A DNA stretch of 64,000 nucleotides from Vicia villosa (GCF_029867415.1 NW_026705329.1:124001-188000); one strand, 5' to 3'; shown: positions 43,678-55,185, numbered from the stretch's first letter. The notes: generated from the letters alone by a model not told the origin. Made by a program: numbers and translations.

Positions 43678-44937
43678 TTACTTTTTCAGCTTTTTGTATT
43701 TGATACTAAGATGAGCTTTTAATTCAAGAAGCTCTGTTAGACTGGAAACTAACTCTTCTCTAGATAGTTCAGAAAATACCTCTTCAGAATCTGATTCTGA
43801 TGTAGATTCTGATTCATCATCTTTTGTCGCCATCAGCGCAAAGTTTGCCTGCTCTCCTTCAGAGTCTGATCCTGATTCTGATTCAGAATCATCCCATGTT
43901 GCCATAAGACCTTTCTTCTTATGAAACTTCTTCTTGGGATTCTCCTTCTGAAGTTTCGGACACTCATTCTTGTAATGTCCAGGCTCATTGCACTCATAGC
44001 AGACAACCTTCTTCTTGTCAGATCTTCTGTCACCAGAAGATTCTCCACGTTCAAATCTCTTTGAACTTCTGAAGCCTCTGAACTTCCTTTGCTTGCTCTT
44101 CCAGAGTTGGTTCACCCTTCTGGAGATCATGGACAGTTCATCTTCTTCTTCAGATTCTGATTCTTCAGGATCTTCTTCTCTAGCCTGAAAAGCGTTAGTG
44201 CATTTTTTAATATTAGATTTTAATGCAACAGACTTACCTTTCTTCTGAGGTTCATTAGCGTCAAGTTCAATCTCATGACTCCTCAGGGCACTGATCAGCT
44301 CTTCCAAAGAAACTTCATTCAGATTCTTCGCAATCTTGAATGCAGTCACCATTGGGCCCCATCTTCTGGGCAAACTTCTGATGATCTTCTTCACATGATC
44401 AGCCTTGGTGTAGCCTTTGTCGAGAACTCTCAATCGAGCAGTCAGAGTTTGAAATCTTGAAAACATCTTTTCAATGTCTTCATCATCCTCCATCTTGAAG
44501 GCTTCATACTTCTGGATTAGTGCAAGAGCTTTAGTCTCCTTGACTTGAGCATTTCCTTCATGAGTCATTTTCAAGGACTCATATATGTCATGGGCCGTTT
44601 CCCTGTTAGATATCTTCTCATACTCAGTATGAGAGATAGCATTCAGCAAAACAGTCCTGCATTTGTGATGATTCTTGAAATCTTTCTTTTGATCATCAGT
44701 CATTTCGCTTCTCGTGAGCGTTACACCAGTAGCTTTAACAGGATGTTTGTAACCATCCAACAGAAGATCCCATAGATCAGCATCTAGACCAAGAAAGTAA
44801 GTTTCCAGTTTATCTTTCCAATATTCAAAGTTTTCACCATCGAATATTGGTGGTCTAGTATAACCATTGTTACCATTGTATTGCTCAGCAGAGCCAGATG
44901 TAGATGGAGTTGAATTTGTTGGAATTTCACCAGCCAT
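43678..44937 (-). CDS. Sirevirus Gag, 419 residues
   Basis: The ATG at 44937 lies about 75 bp after the primer site. The N-terminal low-complexity part is followed by the copia gag domain (RPPIFDGENFEYWKDKLETY, then NHHKCRTVLLNAISHTEYEK, KALALIQKYEAFKMEDDE, HVKKIIRSLPRRWGPM). The nucleocapsid has an intact CCHC knuckle, CYECNEPGHYKNEC, near residue 316. The C-terminus is acidic and serine-rich. It ends at a TAA (43678-43680), after which the same frame continues, so the stop is probably a mutation that uncouples Gag from Pol rather than the original end. The domain itself is intact, so this protein could still form particles. Confidence 0.88.
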   Translation of the reverse strand: MAGEIPTNSTPSTSGSAEQYNGNNGYTRPPIFDGENFEYWKDKLETYFLGLDADLWDLLLDGYKHPVKATGVTLTRSEMTDDQKKDFKNHHKCRTVLLNAISHTEYEKISNRETAHDIYESLKMTHEGNAQVKETKALALIQKYEAFKMEDDEDIEKMFSRFQTLTARLRVLDKGYTKADHVKKIIRSLPRRWGPMVTAFKIAKNLNEVSLEELISALRSHEIELDANEPQKKGKSVALKSNIKKCTNAFQAREEDPEESESEEEDELSMISRRVNQLWKSKQRKFRGFRSSKRFERGESSGDRRSDKKKVVCYECNEPGHYKNECPKLQKENPKKKFHKKKGLMATWDDSESESGSDSEGEQANFALMATKDDESESTSESDSEEVFSELSREELVSSLTELLELKAHLSIKYKKLKK

Positions 44938-45009
44938 CTTTTACTGAAGCGTTTTTCTCTTCCTGAATCTTTTCTAAACACGGTTAAGTGCTTGCACCTT
45001 AGAACCGGC

Positions 45010-45021
45010 GCTCTGATGCCA
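45010..45021 (-). other. Primer binding site of the Sirevirus
   Basis: Minus-strand TGGCATCAGAGC two bases from the LTR; initiator methionine tRNA type. Confidence 0.88.
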
Positions 45022-45023
45022 AT

Positions 45024-46237
45024 TGAAGGATAGAAAAACACTTAGAAAGGGGGGGTTTGAATAAGTGTAGTCTTAAAAACTTGAACGATAAAAATAAATT
45101 GCACAGTTATTTTTATCCTGGTTCGTTGTTAACTAAACTACTCCAGTCCACCCCCGCGGAGTGATTTACCTCACCTGAGGATTTAATCCACTAATCGCAA
45201 CAGATTACAATGGTTTTCCACTTAGTCCGCGACTAAGTCTTCCAGAGTATCCTGATCACAACCTGATCACTCAAGGAACAACTGCTTAGACACAAGCTAA
45301 GACTTTCTTAGAGTATCCTGACCACCACGTGATCACTCTAATTACAACTGCTTAGACACAAGCTAAGACTTCCTAGAGTATCCTGATCAACACTTGATCA
45401 CTCTAGTTACTTACAAATTAATGTAATCAATTCTAAGAGTATTACAATGCTTCTTAAAAGCTATAATCACAACAGTGATATTTCTCTTAACGTTTAAGCT
45501 TAATCTCACTAATATATTACAACAGCAATGTAGTGAGCTTTGATGAAGATGAAGTTTCTGAGCTTTGAATTGAACAGCGTTTCAGCAAGTTAATATTCAC
45601 AGAATTTGGTTCAGAGTTGTTAACCTTGCTTCTCATCAGAACTTCATATTTATAGGCGTTTGAGAAGATGACCATTGAACGCATTTAATGCTTTGCGTGT
45701 TCCGTACAGCTTTGCATTTAATGTTTCACGCTTTTGTCAACTACCTCGAGCCTTGTTCACGCTGTGTCTACTGACGTTGCCTTTAATAGCTTCCAACGTT
45801 CCTTTTGTCAGTCAGTGTAGCCTGCCACCTGTACTTTCTTCTGATCTTATGTTTGAATATAATATTTGAATATCATCAGAGTCAAACAGCTTGGTGCATA
45901 GCATCTTCTTGTCTTCTGACCTTGAAGTGCTTCTGAGCGTGATACCATGAGAACTTCAGTGCTTCTGCTTCTGACCTCAAGTTCTTCTGATGCTTTCATA
46001 GACCCATGTTCTGATTCTGCCTTGACCATCTTCTGATGTCTTGCCAGACCATGTTCTGATGTTGCATGCTGAACCTTCTGAGACAAAGCTTCTGAGCGCT
46101 GATTTGTGCATACTCTTTATATATTTCCTGAAATGGAAATTGCAATGTATTAGAGTACCATATTATCTCACACAAAATTCATATCCTTGTTATCATCAAA
46201 ACTAAGAATATTGATCAGAACAAATCTTGTTCTAACA
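45024..46237 (-). repeat. 5' LTR of the Sirevirus
   Basis: 1214 bp, same ends as 24197-25409. TATA box (minus TATAAATA) at 45647-45654. Differences from the other LTR include sites near 45274, 45302, 45330, 45363, 45674, 45816, 45848, 46070 and 46161. Confidence 0.95.
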
Positions 46238-46242
46238 TATAA
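46238..46242. other. Target site duplication TATAA, right copy (Sirevirus)
   Basis: Matches 24192-24196. The following ca (46243-46244) completes the Ogre LTR terminus. Confidence 0.92.
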
Positions 46243-46244
46243 CA

Positions 46245-48105
46245 ATTGCCCCTATTCAATCTTCTTAAACTTGAAGAGACTGTTTGGAATCTGAAGGTAG
46301 AAGATGATTGAATATTTTAGATGCCCTGAAAATTTGCACTTATCTCGACCGGACGTGATGTTGGAATTTGCTTTTGAATGTTGTCTGAGAAATGTTGTTG
46401 GCAGATTGAAACATTACCTAAGATGGGCTTTCAGATGCCATCTGGCAAATGTATTTGATGGTTTGTTCACCAGAATGAATCCATTGATTATATCTTGATG
46501 AAGGATTTGAAAACCTCCGCGTTGACCGTTTCGGAACCATCCGAGGTTACCGCTTTAAGTCTTGGAGGCTGATCGTTACGGAACTGTCCAAAGTTTTTCC
46601 GCTTTAGATTTTGAAAGTTGATCTATGAGGAACCGTCTGAGGTATCAGCTTTAGATCTTTGATGGTTGATCGTTCTGGAACCGTCTGAGGTATCAGCTTT
46701 AGATCTTTGATGGTAGATCGTTAAGGAACCGTCCAAGGTATCGACTTAGATCTATGTTGCTTGTTTTTTGAGTTGATAGGTGTTTTGAAAAGAGAGATAT
46801 CTTCGAAATGAATCTTCGGCTTGATTATATCTGAGAGGAATGTTCGTCTGAATAGAATTCAGGGGAACACTGTATGTGATTAAGAACCACTTTTCTGAGG
46901 ATATTCGTCCACCTGAAAAAATCAAGTTAGTGACATGCAATGTTATGATGCATGTAATGTATGAGATTTTTGAACTAAAGGAGAAATATGCATGTTATGT
47001 ATGCGTTTGTCATGAAACATTATATGCTGTGTATGAATATGCGTATGATGTATGATGTATGATGTATGACTTATGCAGTCTTGAGCGTATCAAGCTTCTG
47101 GTTGGGAAAATAAATCCCCGCTAGTCATTTGGAAATGAAGGCATTGTGATCGTTGATGATTTTTTGTCGTCTTGTTTGAGTATACTTGGCTGGGGACCTT
47201 CTTTGAGAACCAGGGTGCTCTGTTGAAGGATCTTTGACTACCGCTTGGGGATGAAAGGTAATTTGAAAGTTCTGATTTTGATGCCCTTTAAAGTGGGAAT
47301 GAGGAAGATGCATAATCCTCTGTTGCATTATTTGACCAAGTCCTGGTGTGGAGACCACACTTTCTGGGGATAGCATTCTGGAACAGCCCTGCTGGAGAAT
47401 AAGATTTCTCGAATCACTTTGTTGGAGAGAAAAATCTCATTGAGGAATTTGCTGAGAAATGCATTTCTGTTGGGGATTTTTCTTCTAATGCTGGTTTCGG
47501 GATGATGTCCAAATGATTGGGACATTACCTGAATGCTATTCCTGTTTTTCTGGTAAACATCAATCATATTCAAATGCACATGTTCATTCAAAATTATCAT
47601 TTGGGACGTTTACGTATTCAAAACAGAAAAAGTGAAAATGTTAATTTTGAGCATGATCTGTATTGATTTTTTGAAAAAGAGCCATGATAGGCTGATTAGT
47701 ACAAGGAGACAAAAATCCTAGTAGTAGGAAATTGTCATAAAGCTTTGAAAAGTATTTATAAAGAGAAATAGCTATGTGAAAACAATCCAGTAAGGTTTCA
47801 ATTCTGCTATTGCCAATCTGTCTTCGAGCATCTCATCCCTCACTTGTCGGAAGAAAGCAGTTGGACTGATCGGTGTCTTTGATGTGTTGAACCTTGAAGG
47901 TGAGTAGGCAGCTGAACGGAACATAGTTGTACGCTTTATTCCCTAACTTTTGCCTAGGCTGCCTTTTCAGGTTTTCAGCCTACCGGGATAATATTTATTT
48001 AATCTCTAATTTTTGCCTGGATCGCCTTTTCAGGTTTTCGATCCACCGAGACGCTCATTTTTGCCTAAGTCGCCCTTTCAGGTTTTCAACTTAGCGAGCT
48101 TTTCT
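46245..48105 (-). other. 3' untranslated region of the Ogre element with PPT and minisatellites
   Basis: It begins next to the LTR with minus-strand GAATAGGGGCAAT, the polypurine tract, and text similar to 55186-55300 of the Tat element. Five 48-bp units (core cgttctggaaccgtctgagg, then tatcagctttagatctt) run from 46522 to about 46760. Three units of about 60 bp (core ttttgcctggatcgccttttc) lie at about 47945-48110. The rest, including atgtatg-type runs near 47040, shows no gene. Hypervariable tandem repeats at this place are known for Tat/Ogre elements. Confidence 0.8.
46522..46761. repeat. 48-bp minisatellite, five units
   Basis: Five consecutive 48-bp units; units three and four are the most alike, the outer ones diverge. 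Confidence 0.85.
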
Positions 48106-51100
48106 TTAAGCGAAGTACTTTTTGACTATGTCCGCATTTACAGGGTGTGGGAAATCCTCGCCATCCATGGTAGTAAGCAACATGGCACTGCCGGAGAATA
48201 TTTTTTTGATTACAAACGGTCCCTCATAAGTGGGAGTCCACTTGCCCCTGGGGTCACCTTGTGGTAAGATGATGCGTTTGACAACCAAATCACCGGTTTG
48301 GTATGCCTGACTTTTGACTTTCTTGTTGAAGGCTTTGATCATACGCTTTTGGTACAACTGATCATGACAAATAGCTGTGAGCCTCTTCTCATCAATCAAG
48401 TTTATCTGGTCCAACCGAGTCTGAATCCAATCATCTTCGTCTAGATCAACTTCTTTCATAATCCTTAGGGAAGGAATCTGAATTTCAATTGGAAGAACTG
48501 CCTCCATACCATAGACTAAGGAAAATGGAGTTGCCCCTGTCGAAGTACGCGCTGATGTGCGATAACCATGAAGAGCAAAAGGTAACATCTCATGCCATTC
48601 TTTGTAGGTTAATGTCATCTTTTGTATGATTTTCTTGATGTTCTTGTTGGCAGCTTCCACCGCGCCATTCATCTTTGGTCGATATGGAGAGGAATTATGA
48701 TGTTTGATCTTGAACTGTGTGCAGAGTTCAGTAATCATTCTGTTGTTTAGATTTGTGCCATTATCTGTGATGATCCTTTCAGGGATGCCATACCGACAAA
48801 TGAGATTATGCTTGATAAATCTGGCCATAACATTCTTAGTGACAGAAGCAAATGACGCTGCTTCTACCCATTTTGTGAAGTAGTCAATAGCGACCAGGAT
48901 AAAGCGATGTCCGTTGGAGGCAGTAGGCTTGATTTCTCCAATCATATCAATACCCCACATTGCAAAAGGCCAAGGAGCCGTCAGGACGTTTAACGGGACT
49001 GGAGGTACATGCACTTTGTCGGCATATATCTGGCATTTGTGACAGGTTCTGGAGTGATGATGGCAGTCTGTCTCCATAGTAGACCAGTAATAACCTGCTC
49101 TTAGTATCTTTTTAGCCATTGTATGTCCACTTGAATGAGTACCAAAGGCACCATCGTGTATGTCTTCCATAATCTGTTCTGCTTCCTTCTTGTTTACACA
49201 ACGAAGTAAAGTCAAGTCATGGTTGCGTTTGTATAGGGTTCCATTACTTAGAAAGAATTTGGCAGCAAATCTTCTTAGAAACTTTCTGTCGTTAATGGAT
49301 GCCCCTTCAGGGTACTCCTGAACTTCGAGATATCTTTTTACTTCATGGAACCATGGTTTTTCTTCCGTTCCTTCGGCATTGATCTCATTGCAATAGGCTG
49401 GTTCATCCTGTCTGTAAATGGTGATCATCGGCGCCTCATTGTCCCACCTGACTTTGAACATGGATGACATGGTAGCTAGAGCATCAGCTAGTTGATTTTC
49501 TTCGCGCGGGATATGTTCAAAAGTGATCTCTTCAAAGTAAGGAATCAAGCTCAGCACATATTCTTTGTAAGGAATTAGATTCGGGTGCTTCGTGTCCCAT
49601 TCCTCTTTGACTTGATAAATTACAAGCGCCGAGTCTCCGTAGACCTCCAAGAACTTGATTCTTAGATCGATTGCAGCTTTGAGACCCAGAATACATGCTT
49701 CATACTCGGCTATATTGTTAGTGCAGTTGAAGCATAATCTGGCAGTGAATGGTGTATAACCTCCTGCAGGGGAAATGATCACAGCTCCGATGCCATTGCC
49801 GAGTGCATTAGAAGCTCCATCAAAAACCATAGTCCATCGGGATCCTGGCTCGGGTCCTTCCTCCGGTCCTGGTTGTTCGTAGTCAGTAACTAGCATAATG
49901 TCTTCATCTGGGAAGTCAAAATTCAACGCTTGATAATCATCCACTGCTTGATGAGCCAGATGATCAGCTACCACACTTCCTTTGATCGCCTTTTGTGAAG
50001 TGTACTGGATGTCATACTCTGTTAAGATCATTTGCCATCTTGCTATTCTTCCAGAGAGAGCAGGTTTTTCAAACACATACTTGATAGGATCCATTTTGGA
50101 GATCAGGAAAGTGGTATGGTTTAGCATATACTGCCTTAGTCGGCAAGCCGCCCATGCTAAGGCACAACAAGTTTTCTCGAGTAGTGAGTATCTTATTTCA
50201 CAATCGGTAAACTTTTTGCTAAGATAGTAGATTGCATGCTCCTTTCGACCAGACTCGTCATGTTGCCCCAGTACACACCCCATTGAATCTTCTAACACTG
50301 TCAGATACATTATCAGAGGTCTTCCTTCCACTGGTGGTAATAAGATTGGCAGTTTTTGGAGATATTCTTTGATTTTATCAAAGGCTAACTGACATTTGTC
50401 ATTCCATCTTTCCACTTGATCTTTCTTCAACAGTTTGAAGATCGGCACACAAGTAGTAGTCATATGGGCAATAAATCTGGCGATGTAATTCAGACGTCCC
50501 AAGAATCCTCTGACTTGTTTCTCGGTACGGGGTATAGGCATTTCTTGAATGGCTTTGACCTTGGCAGGATCAACTTCAATACCTTTGCTACTGACGATGA
50601 AACCTAAGAGTTTACCGGATCTTACTCCAAAGGTACACTTGTTCGGATTTAGTAGCAACCTGTACTTCTTGAGTCTATCAAACAGTTTGTGTAGATGACC
50701 CAGATGTTCTTCTTCGGTGTTGGACTTTGCAATCATATCATCCACATAAACCTCTATCTCCTGATGAATCATATCATGGAACAGAGCTACCATTGCGTGT
50801 TGATAGGTTACTCCTGCATTCTTTAAACCAAAGGGCATTACTTTGTAACAAAAGGTTCCCCAAGGTGTTGTGAAGGTTGTTTTTCCATGTCTTCGGGCGC
50901 CATCTTGATTTGATTGTACCCTGAGAATCCATCCATGAAGGAGAATACCTTGCATTGTGCGGTATTGTCAACCAGTACATCGATGTGAGGTAAAGGGAAA
51001 TCATCCTTGGGGCTTTCCCGGTTCAGATCTCTGTAGTCTACACACATTCTGACTTTCCCGTCTTTTTTAGGCACAGGCACTATGTTAGCTATCCAAGGAG

Positions 51101-51576
51101 GATAACTCACAACTTTCAGAAAGCCGACATTGAATTGCTTCTCAACCTCGTCTTTGATCTTCTTTGACATATCGGGCCTACTCCTCCGCAGTTTCTGCTT
51201 AACTGGAGTGCTACCTTCTTTGATCGGCAGGCGATGAACCACAATATCCGTGTCAAGGTCGGGCATATCTTCATAGGACCAGGCGAATATCTCAACGTAG
51301 TCTTGTAATATTTGAATCAGTCTTTGCTTGACACTGTCTTCTAGATCAACCCCTATCTTGACTTCTTTCTTTTCTTCGTCACTGCCCATGTTGATAACCT
51401 CAATTGGTTCTTCATGCGGCTGTATAATCTTTTCTTCTTGTTCTAACAGCCTTGCAAGTTCTCTTGGTACTTCACAATCTTCCTCACTTTCGTCCTCAGT
51501 TTGGTAGATCGGATTTTCAAAGTCATGACTGGCAATAGCCGAATCGTTATCAACAGGATCCAGGGTGAATGTGAAT
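48106..51576 (-). pseudogene. Ogre pol: RT, RNase H, archaeal-type RNase H, integrase; one frameshift
   Basis: Predicted second exon. RT blocks: PKKDGKVRMCVDYRDLN near 51040, MPFGLKNAGVTYQ near 50830 and the catalytic YVDD near 50735. RNase H follows (VLGQHDESGRKEHAIYYLS near 50260). A second, archaeal-type RNase H (MVFDGASNALGNGIGAVI near 49830, NNIAEYEACILGLKAA, PREENQLADALA) marks the Tat lineage. The integrase has a zinc module (GTHSSGHTMAKKIL to CHKCQ), then MWGIDMIGEI, ITDNGTNLN and MNGAVEAANKN. It ends with a stop at 48106. A five-A run (50880-50884) is one base short, so the frame breaks between GYNQIKMAPEDMEK and FTTPWGTFCYKVMPFG. Otherwise all catalytic residues are present. Confidence 0.9.
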
Positions 51577-51841
51577 CTGCATTTATTATGTGGGTGCGTG
51601 TAAGAACACATAGCTATTTGAAAATGAATGAAAGCAAAGAAAGAAAAAGGATCACAAATTATGAATATGCAAACGTCCCATGATTTTATTGAATGAACAT
51701 GATCATGATATGACAAACCCTTATAAAAAGGACCAGTGTGCTTCGGGCAAGGCACACGACTTTCAAGTTCATGGTTCGATAGTACAGGAACCATTTTTAT
51801 CTTTGCACATATAAACAACGAAAACAGAAAATTGCATTTAC
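51577..51841 (-). other. Predicted Ogre intron between protease-side and RT-side exons (265 bp)
   Basis: Minus-strand donor TCAGGA|GTAAATG (intron first base 51841) and acceptor AATGCAG|ATTC (last base 51577). Splicing removes the stop directly at the donor and joins ...NNWEAEDVISFDQ to FTFTLDPVDND in one frame. Ogre elements are known to carry a spliced intron at this place. An alternative acceptor at tcaaatag about 30 bases earlier gives the wrong frame. Confidence 0.65.
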
Positions 51842-52591
51842 TCCTGATCAAAGGAGATCACATCCTCAGCTTCCCAGTTGTTCAATCCATTGTTGTGAGC
51901 AGGGAGTATCCATCTGTTCCAGTTGCAGTTATCTTCTTCGTCTTCCACAGCATTGACTTCTTTGGTGGAGAAATGAGCTGTTGATCCTTCGGGATAGGCA
52001 AGATACTCTGCTGGATACGAGAGCCCAGGCGGAGATACCTCTGTTGGCTGAGCGAGATACCCGATAAGATTGTCCCATCCAGTTGGAATGATGTCTTTGA
52101 GGGAAACTTGTGCATTCTGGGGAGCAGTGTACTGTGTCAGGAAATCATTCTCGTTATCTGGTGTCTCCCAGACTTCTTCAGGAGCGACAGGGCTTGTGAA
52201 CGTCATATTGTCTTCAAAATGATTGTCCCATCCAGTTGGGGTGATGTCTTCAATAGTGATCTGCGAGCTCAGGGGAGCAGAATATTTCACCATAAAGTCA
52301 TACTTACCACTTGGTTCTCCTAGTGTATCCCATACTTCTTTTGGACTAGGTGGACCTTGGTATTGCTCAGTGATGGAACTTGTGAAACTTTTGCTATCTT
52401 CAAACTGATCACTCCATCCAGTTGGGTAATGTCTTCCATAGCAATAAAAGAACTCTGAGGTGCAGTATACTTTACTAGAAAATCATACCCGCCGCTTGGT
52501 TCTCCCAAAGTATCCCAAACTTCCATGGAAATGGGTGGAGCTTCATTTGGATATGGCTGAATAATATGGTTCAAGAACACTCCATCGTCTT
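51842..52591 (-). pseudogene. Ogre exon upstream of the intron, with tandem protein repeats; frameshifted and split
   Basis: Three tandem protein units of about 45-50 residues repeat VWDTLGEPSG, then DFLVKYTAPQSSFIAMEDI and PTGW, ending in an acidic spacer. The unit nearest 52591 has lost one C in the run before ccaactgg (near 52420), which shifts the frame; the other two units are open to the intron. The tail (CNWNRWILPAHNNGLNNWEA) is typical of Ogre proteins just before the intron. The 5' continuation (gag, protease) is separated by the element inserted at 52592 and lies outside the window. Confidence 0.75.
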
Positions 52592-55185
52592 TGTAGCAAC
52601 CTGCCCTAAAATTGAAGGTTTTAGAGTCGCCACCTATTCTGAAGGGCGAATAGGAAACCCTACGCAGTTATGAGATTCAGGGTAAGTTATTATAATCAGG
52701 TCGAGGGAAGGTGTCAGGCACCCTCAACCCTTTCCTATTGGCTTTGAATCTAAGGTAAAGGTTTATGGCTAAAATGTTCAGGTTTAATAGCTAAAGAAGT
52801 GAATAGGGTGAAAATTGAGATTTTAGGGAGGGGGACTCGCCTTGTTACCAAGTGCCTACGTATCTCCTTATGGAGAATCAGAGTCAACGTAGTTCGGGCA
52901 CAGGATTGTACGCCTTTGAATTAGAATTTGTGGTTTGAAATTGTTTAAAGGCTTTTTGAATGGCCTATCATAGTTTTTGAAATGCGAAGTTCGAAGGTAT
53001 TTTGAATTACCTTATCGTAGTTGTGAACATCGCAGTGTTGAAGAGATGAATTTTGTAGTATCGTGGTTTAGTGTGTTTTGAATGTTTTGGCGTACAACCC
53101 TGATTTGATATGTCACTGTTAGATGCGGTGATCAATAGATTTGATCATTATAGCTAACAGATTACGGGGCATTGCTGGTTACTCGGATCCATAGATTGAT
53201 CGTCGCTGGCAGCAAATTGAATGTATTTTAATTTATGTATATTTTAATTGCTTTATTCAGATATTTGATCAGTACGACATAGAGAGTCGACTAATTCGAA
53301 GACGGGATGAAATAGATATTCATCCGTCATTTATCCGTTAAAGGGGAAGTTAGAATTGATGTTTTTATTATTGGATTTGATTAATTAAATTAATCGATTG
53401 TTAATCATTGCGACCAATAGGTTTAGTCGGAACGAGTAACAAATTAAATCCAATGACTTCGGCCAAGTGGCCAATGGGATTGGGCGAACCCTAATATTAT
53501 AAACCTTTATAGGGTTTTTGTGATTTATGAATAGTTAAAATTAATTAAATTAATTAACTCGAATAATCGAGTAATCAAAATAATCGGGAAAATATAATTC
53601 TAAACCCTAGTCCTAATTTATTATCCTAATCCTAATTAAAATAAATTATGTACATATTAATATATAAATATAATTAAACAATTATCTAAATATATAAAAA
53701 TAAAGGAAACCTGGACAGGATCTTGTGTGGTGCGCCTTTGGGTGTCCATGGTGGACTGCAAGCTCTAAAGCGTTTGATCTGATCTGGGTGGGATCTTGTG
53801 GCCAGAGTGTGAGGGAGTAGCGTGGTCATGCGTGGAGAGGGTAGCGTTGGATCTGTAAACATGCCTTATCAAGGAAAAATAGAAAATATATGTGGGACGC
53901 TGGGATCGAACCTAGGTCCCTTCAATTCCATGCCTTGCCTCAAGACCACACGCGCTGAAGCCAGTTTGCTGTTAGCCTAATGATCCAAATTCATAATATA
54001 TGAAAAAAAAACAAATGAATTAAAATTAAAAAAAGGAGCAGCGCGCGGACACTGTGTCTTCATCGTTGTTGTTTTTTTTACTTTTACACAAAAGTTTCGG
54101 CCACGGTTTTCCTCCGTTGCCATAGCTATACCTCCATCAAACCTGCAAATCAACGACAATACATACCAAATAACAGCCCAGAACAAGTATATGTTAGCCT
54201 ACGAACGTATTGGTCCCCTTAATTTGGGCTAATTTTGCCTTGATTCAAAATTCCGAAATTGGAACCTTAGATCCCTAATAATGGTGGGATGCTTATTCTG
54301 CGAAAAAAACTCAATTAAACTGCCCAGAAACAATGTATACCCTCATACGAATACAACCATGTAATCAAACAATGTTTATGATGATTAAATTAGAGTCAAT
54401 CGAGGGAAAAAAAGTGAGTAAACCGTGACCCTCTAGCTCTTGATTCTGAAGGTATTAGTGAACGATAGCGACACAGTTAGCTTCAGAGAATGACTAGCAA
54501 TCAATTGGCAACCTTGGAATGGTCTAAACCGAGTCTAATCCTGGTCTGCGATTTCAATCCTTTCCACGTTTTTTCTTGCTCCTGAACCAAGGTTTCTGCG
54601 GCCGAAAAAGAAAAACCTCCTTATGCATCTCCCTCTCTCTTCTATTTATCTGCCCAAATTAGGTTTCACAAAACCATATTAAATCCTCATGATTTGGTCC
54701 GATTGTAACTTGATTTGGAATCCTATTGAAACTTTCTTTTTTTTATATTCAATAGAGCCCATAAATCTCCTAATCAATCTCTTCACATTTTGGTTTCATG
54801 AATCTAATCTTTTGCTTCTAAAAAGGATTTGATCCTTCCTTTATGATTTTTGTCCATTTATTTTATACTTTTTTTCCCAATAATTTTCCTAATATTTAGA
54901 TGAATATAAATTCAAATAAACATGAATAAATAAAAATGAAATAGTGGGTTTGAAGGTTTCTTCTAATATCACGGGCTTGTATTAAAACCGAATGGTGGGC
55001 CCATTATTTGGATCCCAAAAATACTTGCTATTCCAACCCCTATTTTATTTCAACCAATTTATAAGGGAATTTTATAAGAGACCGAGTTTAATAATAGATA
55101 TATTAAACCCTATGGCTCTTAATTTTTAACACCCTTAATAAATTAGAAGATATGGATTATATCGGGTAAATTTTGGGGTATGACA
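52592..55185 (-). repeat. 3' LTR of the non-autonomous Tat-like element
   Basis: 2594 bp; plus-strand ends TGTAGCAACC and GGGGTATGACA. It contains the U5 motif (52623-52632), a tRNA-like A/B box module (53902-53950) and a weak TATA-like GATAAATAG near 54645, all on the minus strand. No gene is supported. Confidence 0.93.
53902..53950 (-). other. tRNA-like A/B box module in the Tat LTR
   Basis: On the minus strand TGGTCTTGAGG resembles an A box (about 8 of 11) and GGTTCGATCCC is a perfect B box about 35 bp on, followed by T runs. It is conserved in the other LTR (near 63095-63145), where the stem around the B box pairs better (CTGGG/CCCAG). It lies about 740 bp downstream of the TATA-like box. 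Confidence 0.5.

Larger units (their letters stand above)
24197..46237 (-). mobile_element. Sirevirus-like Ty1-copia element, RT/RNase H deleted, with accessory ORF
   Basis: The LTRs are 24197-25409 (3') and 45024-46237 (5'), flanked by TATAA. Minus-strand order: LTR, methionine-tRNA primer site, gag, protease and integrase, then an abrupt end of pol before RT, an accessory ORF with its own TATA-like box, multiple polypurine tracts, LTR. Repeated PPT-like tracts and an extra 3' ORF are recognised Sirevirus features. About eight substitutions and one indel separate the LTRs by eye. It has an in-frame stop after gag, another after the integrase and a shift before the protease, and lacks RT, so it could move only with help. 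The Athila-like element interrupts its accessory ORF. Confidence 0.92.
19455..52591 (-). mobile_element. Ogre/Tat-type Ty3-gypsy element, 3' half, carrying three nested insertions
   Basis: The 3' LTR is at 19455-24196 plus the two bases 46243-46244. The internal region runs from 46245 to 52591 and must continue right of 64000. Evidence for one element: removing the Sirevirus and one TATAA copy joins ...ttggggtataa to caattgcccctatt, which parallels the LTR/PPT junction of the Tat element at 55185. The internal region carries dual RNase H and a predicted intron before RT, both hallmarks of the Ogre group. Two single-base deletions break the coding frame. Insertions: Sirevirus (24197-46237, itself holding the Athila-like element) and the non-autonomous Tat element (52592 onward). 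Confidence 0.85.

Noticed and set aside
53977..54186. 69-codon frame repeated at 63165-63380 in both Tat LTRs
   Set aside because: Its C-terminal half differs between the two LTRs through small indels, so it is not maintained as a protein.
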